64,000 nt of DNA from Leucocoprinus leucothites (taxonomy: Eukaryota > Basidiomycota > Agaricomycetes > Agaricales > Agaricaceae). The position numbers and the translations under genes were made by a program. The stretch spans positions 124,001-188,000 of the forward strand of contig JAACJO010000026.1 of NCBI GenBank assembly GCA_013368445.1, in the 5' to 3' direction. Under the pieces are notes generated by a model. It was given only the letters and a program-made list of their open reading frames with translations, searched no databases and had not been told where the DNA came from. Shown here piece by piece: positions 58,156-64,000 of this stretch (positions within the stretch are counted from its first letter, which is position 1; the number at the start of each line of letters is the position of its first letter).

Positions 58156-61100
58156 ATGATAGACACGAGTTTTCTGCCATCCCTGCAGCAGTCAGATATT
58201 CACCAAGCCACCCAAGTCAGTCGACACCGAAATCCATCCCTGAAACCCATCTGAGATTCTCCCAGCTCATCCTACAAGCCTATGCGCCAACTCAGCTCGC
58301 ATCGCCGGACGACCTTAAACGACTCCAACATGAACTCTTCGAAATACAGAAGAGACCAGAAGCATGGGGTCTTGTAATACCACTGCTAGACCACACAGAT
58401 CAGAATGTCCAGTTTTTCGGGGCACACACCGCTCAGGTCAAGATTGCCAGAGATTGGTATGTCTGCCAGTTTCAAGATTTATGCGCTACTTGACCTTTCT
58501 ACAGGGATAGTTTTCCAAAAGAGCATGCCGAGTCGTTAAGAGATCTCATGATGCAGTTGACTGCTCATTCCCTTGCATCGGGTCGCAGTAAATTTATCCT
58601 ACGAAAGCTGTTTGTCGCGGTATGTTTGTGCTGTATTCAATTACCAAGTATGCCGACTGAACGTATGCGGGCCATAGCTCACATCATTAGCACTTAAACT
58701 CGTGCCAGGACACCCAACACGTTGGCCCGAGTGGATAATGGCCTGCGTTACCATGTTCTCCGGTCGTGGCGCACCAACTGAACAAATTCATGAATTTTTG
58801 GCGATTGTAGCTGAGGAGGTATCGAACGCGGACTTACTTGGGCCGAGCAAGTGCGTAATTAGCATGCTTGTCTGAATTTCAGTGGCCCCCAGAACTAATC
58901 ACTTTTTGTCAGAGCTCAGATGTCCCAGTCGCTTTCGGACGCGATCCCAATGCTAGTCCAGGCCGTCACATCTTCGATCTCTCCTACAGCTCCACAACAA
59001 CAGATCCAGTCTGCTCTTCGTTGTCTCCAAGCATGGATGACCATTCTGCCGACCAAGTACTAAACCGTTACCTCTTTCTTGTCTCGTTACTCATTTCATC
59101 GCCCAGCGATCTCACGCCCCTCATACCTATGCTCATATCGCTCCTCAATCCTACTGAAGAAGATGTGTTCATTGCAGTATCTGATGCGTTACAGGAAATC
59201 CTCTCCAAATCAGCACTGTCGGATGGCTCTGGTACACGCACCCTCACCGAGCCACTCCTCTTTTGGCTTGACCGTGTCGGGACAGTCGTCGTTCGCGAAG
59301 CTGTGTCTTCAGGAGACGTATCACCTACCGCTCGGTCGACATGTAAACTCATTGTGGCTTTGGGCGACCATTCTACGTCCTATCTTGCAGCAAATGTTGC
59401 TTCACGCGTTGTAACGTCCATTGACGTCCCTCCTTCCCTCCAAGTCGGACTACAGTCCGCTCATCCTCCTGCTCAGGGCCAACGAGCACAAATACCAAAA
59501 TCACATCTCGTGCACTCTTTCCTTCGACTTATGCTCGCTTTCACTGGCCTACCGGGTTATTTTGGTATTGATGAAGATGAAAGTGAAATGACGTTGGGCT
59601 TTTGGTATTTATTCCAAGAAGCACTGTGGAGTGTAGATTATCATCTCGAGGACGTGTCTGGTGACGTTGGGGAATTTGCTGAACCTGTACCTAGCGGAGA
59701 TGCTAGAGAGAAAGAACAGGTTCGAGTGGCGAAGGCGGTGTATATTGAACTTGTGCAGGTTCTAAGGAGGAAAGTTACATTTCCACCTCAGGGATCTGGT
59801 TGGAGTAAAGGTAACTTAATCCGTATTTTCTTCAACGCTTACTGATCCCCATATCTCTTTAGATCAGACTGATAAATTCCAGGTGTAAGTTAGCTAAGAC
59901 CCACAGCTTCAAGAGCTTACACGCCAATATAGATACCGGAGAGATGTAGGGGATACTCTGATTAATGCGTACGTTGTATGTTTAGTCGTGGAACCTATGA
60001 GACTTATCCTTTCTCAGCTATTATGTTTTGAGGGAGGATATGCTTGGCTACTACGTGAACGACCTTGTACAGCGACTCAATGCCAGAGGACCCAATGACG
60101 GGTGGCAGGTATGTATTGGCCACAACTTCACAGGCTTATTCCTAAATCCCGCTCCCAGGATATTGAGGCCACTCTACACTGCATCATGTCTATCCAAGAA
60201 GCAATCGATTTCACGGACAACACACCTCACCTTCCTCGCCTCTTTGGTCCTGAGGTTCTTGGGCGCCTACCCCAGGATGGTCAACCCAGAGTTCGAAGGA
60301 CAATGCTCGGCGTAATCGGTACGCAGGGTGCTGACTTCCCAGTGCATTGTTTTCCTAACCGCCTCACTAACAGGCGCATATTCTTCTTGGTTCGCAAGCC
60401 TTCCAAATCGTTCTGGCCCTCCCTCACGCGCAGTTACCCCGGGGTTAACTCCTACGGCTACCCCTCTCACGCAACCTATATTACCTGAAACTTCTGATCG
60501 ATCCTTTCTGCTTCCAAACCAACAGCAGACACAGACGCAAACACAGGCTCAAACGTTACTCTTAGCCGCTCTCTCGTATGTGGCCAATGCCTTGCCGAAT
60601 CAGGCTCTATGCCTCCAGGCCGGTGTTGCTCTGCGCAACTTGTGTGATGCCAATAGGAAGGCTTTAGCGCCGCATATAGCAGCGTTTGGAGAATTGCATA
60701 ACGGTTTAGAAAGCGTTCCGGTACTTTTTTCATCATTTTATTGTCCTTGGCTGCGGCTAATCTTCGTGCTAGGACTCCGAGAAGGGCAAGGTACTCCAAT
60801 CAATTGCTAGTGTTGTTCAGGCGTTGCCCCCAGAGCAAGGGATCCCACCACTTGAGGTACCTACACCGTAGTTTACACACATCCATCTAGTACTAATGAT
60901 ATGCAGGCGATCGTCAGCCCGATCGTTCAAAGACTCGCAGAAGCACTTCAGTCGGCTGCTTCGGTGAGTACTACATGGTGCATTGTCCATTGCAGAATCT
61001 AATAGATTGGTTTGAAACTCAATTAGCTTCCAGAAGAAGCCCGAGCACTTGCAATCCTGCAACTTGAGATTCTGTCAGGGGTTGCCAAAGGATTAACTCA

Positions 61101-62492
61101 CATCAATGAAGGATTGCTTGAGGGCGAGCTTGAACCTGCCGAGCTAGAGAAGATCAATCAAGCAAGAGAAGATATGAGGATGGTCAAACTGAGAGAAGAT
61201 GTGTTCGGCGTCGTTAGGAGTGTGGTAGAGATTTGGAGTGCTGATGCTGGAATCGGACACGTACGTTCTCTCAACTGCGTCATTCAGGGCGTTTCATTTT
61301 CTAATTTGATAGGTATAGGCTCTCAGTGATCTCTTCAAATCAATAACCTCGTTACCAACTGATATAACATTGATCTCCCTTCCCGCTGGTCCACTACTCG
61401 AGCTCGTTTGCATGGCAATCCAGCGTCAAGCGACGGCAGCATGGATATCACTAGCAACGATCTTGATTGCTCAGCTCAACCCGCCGGTGTTTGCATTGTC
61501 CCTCAAGCCTGGGCCGAAGCCTGAGGCTGAGGCAGTAGTGCGTGATGCACTCCCGGTGTTGCTGAGAGCTGGTTTGGGTATGATGGGCATGCATGGTGCT
61601 ATGGAGAGCGTAAGTGATTCATTTCTCATCTAGATTATATTTGAACGATCGGAGCAGCTGATGACTATTGTGCTTTCTAACAGAACCCAGATATTGTGCA
61701 AGAATTCTTTGTATGTATGGACCGCGTACGTCATGATGCTGCCATATTTCCTTGATGATCGTAACAAACAATTATTTGATCCGCGCAGGTTGCACAAGAT
61801 TTCACAGGGCAATTCTATCAATTACCAGAGGGTGCTTTAGATACTCTGATGCAATGCGCAATCACAGCACTCAGCTTACAAGAACGATACTCATTGGTCG
61901 CAGCCAGCAATTTCTTGGTAATACACACGCCTCAGAGCTGTTTTTGGAATATTGACGAGCTTCACATCAGTCATCCCTCATCCATCGAAGCGCCCTCATA
62001 GATGAACTGATGCCTCACAAATGCGCACTGGTTGCCGCCCATGGCCGAGCACTCATGCGTGCAGTCCTTCAGGGGTTCGCGGGTATTGCCCCTAGGAGCG
62101 TGGTACCTAATCTGATTGAGATTCTGGGAACCTTAATGAGTCGTGCTGGTACGACAGTGGAAACGAATGATTCTGGCACAGCAAGCGAGTGGATGAAGGA
62201 AATCATTTTTTCTGTAAGTGCTCTCGGCTATGGATATTCTTCGTCAATTCACTCGTCATCCATCAGCCTGACTTCATTCCGAGCAAGGCAACGATGGAGG
62301 ATAAAGAAAAGTTCGTGAAGGGTATCGTTGGGTGAGTAATTGTTCCGAATGAACATCCTCCTGTGTGGTCAACCATGCTCGCACCTCAGATCCAGATCAC
62401 TCAGAAGAACGAGAGATGCAGCAAACCAATTTACACTGGTTGCGAGAGGTTTGGAAGGGTCGAATTTTGGCTATGCTTCTGTGACGATGTAA
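58156..62492 (+). CDS. Importin-13 / Kap122-like karyopherin
   Basis: Twenty exons, about 1,096 residues: 58156-58215, 58266-58456, 58505-58619, 58678-58850, 58913-59056, 59107-59810, 59863-59884, 59933-59968, 60018-60108, 60159-60318, 60374-60720, 60773-60856, 60907-60963, 61027-61260, 61319-61609, 61684-61725, 61789-61917, 61971-62213, 62267-62331, 62390-62492. Importin-beta superfamily receptor that carries cargo between nucleus and cytoplasm with RanGTP. N-terminal HEAT repeats include RLQHELFEIQKRPEAWGLV and VQFFGAHTAQVKIARDW, then ALRCLQAWMTILP, LMLAFTGLPGYFGIDEDESE, DQTDKFQVYRRDVGDTL and VAQDFTGQFYQLPEGALD. The end (TRDAANQFTLVARGLEG) matches the importin-13 tail. The start at 58156 makes the N-terminus read LPSLQQSDIHQATQLILQAY, typical of the family. 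One exon is 22 nt. Confidence 0.93.
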
Positions 62493-62899
62493 TTTACTTC
62501 TCGATTTGTTAAAGGGGATTATTAAGAATCCCTGAGAGATAGATTCCCGTGAAGTCTATAAAGCAGTAAAATATAGCAGTATAGTCGCCGTGCATACCAG
62601 GTCCAGTTTAGGCTGAATGAATATCCCGCATCAAAAAGTGCTGTTAGAGCTCAAAGTATTGATTTCGGCCCGTCCATCATAGGACCAGCTACCTCTTCGC
62701 CTTCGCCGTTCACGAAGACGGAAGAAATTTAGAACCGACACAATTCATTGACGACATATATCCCAAGACAGGCATCTGCGACTCAAGCGCTCTCGTCGGA
62801 TCAAAACATACTCATGTAATGACAAAGCGATAATACCTTCATATGCGACAACATCTAGACAACATCTGCTAGGTATCCAATTTTGGGACTTCAGGGTGT
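62493..62899. other. Spacer, nothing recognised
   Basis: Importin 3' UTR and AT-rich sequence; no gene seen. Confidence 0.45.
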
Positions 62900-63800
62900 C
62901 TAGGATTTCAATCTAGCGCGCAAGTGTGGCCGCTGTTCCGAGGACAAGGGTATCCTCGAATGCTTGAGCTTCCCGGCTTGAAGCCAATCAGTTTATTAGA
63001 TATGAAACCCGAAGAACAGGAAATCCTCGCAATCCGAAAGATGGCATGAGCAGCGTCACCCAGAAGTATATAGTATGCCTGCCCCCCAGAAGTATGGCCC
63101 ACTGGTTCAGTACGAAGCCACCACTGGAGACTGACGGTGGGAGACCAGTACCAAAACCGCTCTACAATCCGTCAATCCGTCATTCAGCATACAATGCTCA
63201 GATGCTCATTAAGCGAGAAGGCGTGTACAAGGCGCTCGCTCGCTAGAAATAGGTTGATCTCGCTTCAAGGTCTTTGCGCACCGCAGCAGCATTGAGGACC
63301 GCTCCGCGTTCTGGGCCTTTGATCGCGTAGTACTCACATGAAATATGCTCGGGCCGGTGCTTGCCCAACCCAACAATATCGGTCTCGCAACCGTGACGCT
63401 TCATCTATCATCCACTCAGACCCGGGTAAGCTTTCTGAGACTCAACGCTTTTTCATGGATGAAACAAAAAGGTGACAGACTAGTTTCTGATGGATTGAAT
63501 ACGCTGGGGTTGATGGGTTGACACACACGAGACTGTTCAAATTCAAAGAACACGTCTGTATACAATTACAGAATTCAAATGATACCGTTAGTCATACCTA
63601 GATTCTGTCGGCTTCAGTAGCCATCTTGAACTTGAGGATGCGACCATCTTTCAGGGTGATTATTCTTTTCTCTGGGTCACACGACAAAATAAAGGACAAG
63701 AAGTGAATGATGTAGGGAAGTGGATTGAACTCTGCGTTGTTCATCAAAAGCTAAACGCTCGAGTTCGGAAAGCAAAGTGCGTCTGCTGCAGACATTCTAG
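62900..63800 (-). pseudogene. Decayed third copy of the FAD monooxygenase
   Basis: Read on the minus strand, pieces lie in the same order as exons 3-5 of copies A and B. Near 63790 there is a TGCAGCAGACGCACTTTGCT stretch like the start of exon 3. At 63690-63590 the frame reads SCDPEKRIITLKDGRILKF then ATEADRI, matching SCDPDQGTITLKDGQKLQF and IGADGIK with the FAD-contact DG lost. Near 63340-63250 YYAIKGPERGAVLNAAAV matches MYAINCPERGEVFSVTV before a stop. Near 63050 LLGDAAHAIF matches the GD motif. The first two exons and the C-terminus were not found. Stops and frameshifts make it non-functional. Confidence 0.8.
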
Positions 63801-64000
63801 TACTTGAGCATGTTTGTTATTGTTAAGTGCCGGACATTGTTCGAATACAAACGAGGCAGAGGCCTACTTAACAATCAATTCGATCAGTTTTCCTCTCTAA
63901 TACTCTAGTGTATGAAGACTCCAGCCTGATATGGATGAATCATGGCCAGAGGCATACCTACTTCCGCTCTCTTGAAAAAATGTTTTGGAGGCTGATATCC
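63801..64000. other. Window end, nothing recognised
   Basis: Possible further remnants of the monooxygenase 5' part, but nothing I can align with confidence. Confidence 0.3.

Noticed and set aside
58125..58265. GTG-initiated start for importin-13
   Set aside because: No ATG in that frame; starting at ATG 58156 with a 50-nt intron gives a family-like N-terminus.
1..64000. CRISPR arrays, bacterial operons, riboswitches, tRNA or rRNA genes
   Set aside because: Not expected as CRISPR or operons in a fungal nuclear genome; no direct-repeat array seen. I looked for tRNA T-loop-like GGTTCGAATCC motifs and found none convincing, but a scan with tRNAscan-SE would be decisive.

Overview
This is a stretch of a nuclear genome from a basidiomycete fungus, most likely a mushroom-forming Agaricomycete. 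The evidence is that almost every gene is broken by short introns (about 45-75 nt) with GTNNGT donors and CTNAC-like branch points, and that the gene content is fungal and basidiomycete-like: an NST1-like protein, a velvet regulator, DUF6534-like membrane proteins and GH18 chitinases. All gene models below were assembled by hand by checking that exon phases join and that the protein reads continuously. Homology calls come from recognised motifs and not from a database search.

Layout. The first 22 kb is an ordinary housekeeping region: the 3' end of a NEO1-type P4-ATPase (1-712, +), a secreted M28-like protein (1347-3663, +), a 1,415-residue NST1-like coiled-coil protein (4792-10348, -), mitochondrial complex III core protein 2 (11478-13021, -), a LaeA-like methyltransferase (15456-16746, -) and a BRCT-containing family X DNA polymerase (17646-21933, +). 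The right end is also housekeeping: importin-13/Kap122 (58156-62492, +).

The region from 24 to 58 kb, plus the last kilobase, is an accessory block built largely from paralogues. It holds two genes that fuse an N-terminal PX (phosphoinositide-binding) domain to a GH18 chitinase domain (24012-26369, + and 46534-48735, -). It also holds two tandem FAD monooxygenases (29602-31330 and 34623-36366, +) with a decayed third copy (about 62.9-63.8 kb, -), and three DUF6534-like seven-helix membrane proteins (36826-39007, - ; 49055-50937, - ; 55642-57866, +). Between them lie a secreted TIM-barrel glycosidase-like gene (26789-29030, -), an F-box-like gene that sits inside the duplicated promoter of the second monooxygenase, a short NAD(P)-binding reductase (40111-41057, +) and a velvet-domain regulator with a very long Q/P-rich tail (42934-46507, +). 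Around 51-55.6 kb the DNA is gene-poor and contains an 814-bp element with terminal inverted repeats flanked by TA.

How the parts may work together. The PX-GH18 proteins have no signal peptide and keep both the PX R-R-[YF]-S-E-F motif and the GH18 D-x-x-D-x-D-x-E motif. That suggests a chitinase held on the cytosolic face of phosphoinositide membranes, which is the most unusual feature of the window. A velvet protein and a LaeA-like methyltransferase in the same window are the kinds of proteins that regulate development and secondary metabolism in other fungi, but any link here is inference. The gene structures are also notable: four GC-AG introns are required to keep frames, and there are many microexons of 10-22 nt.
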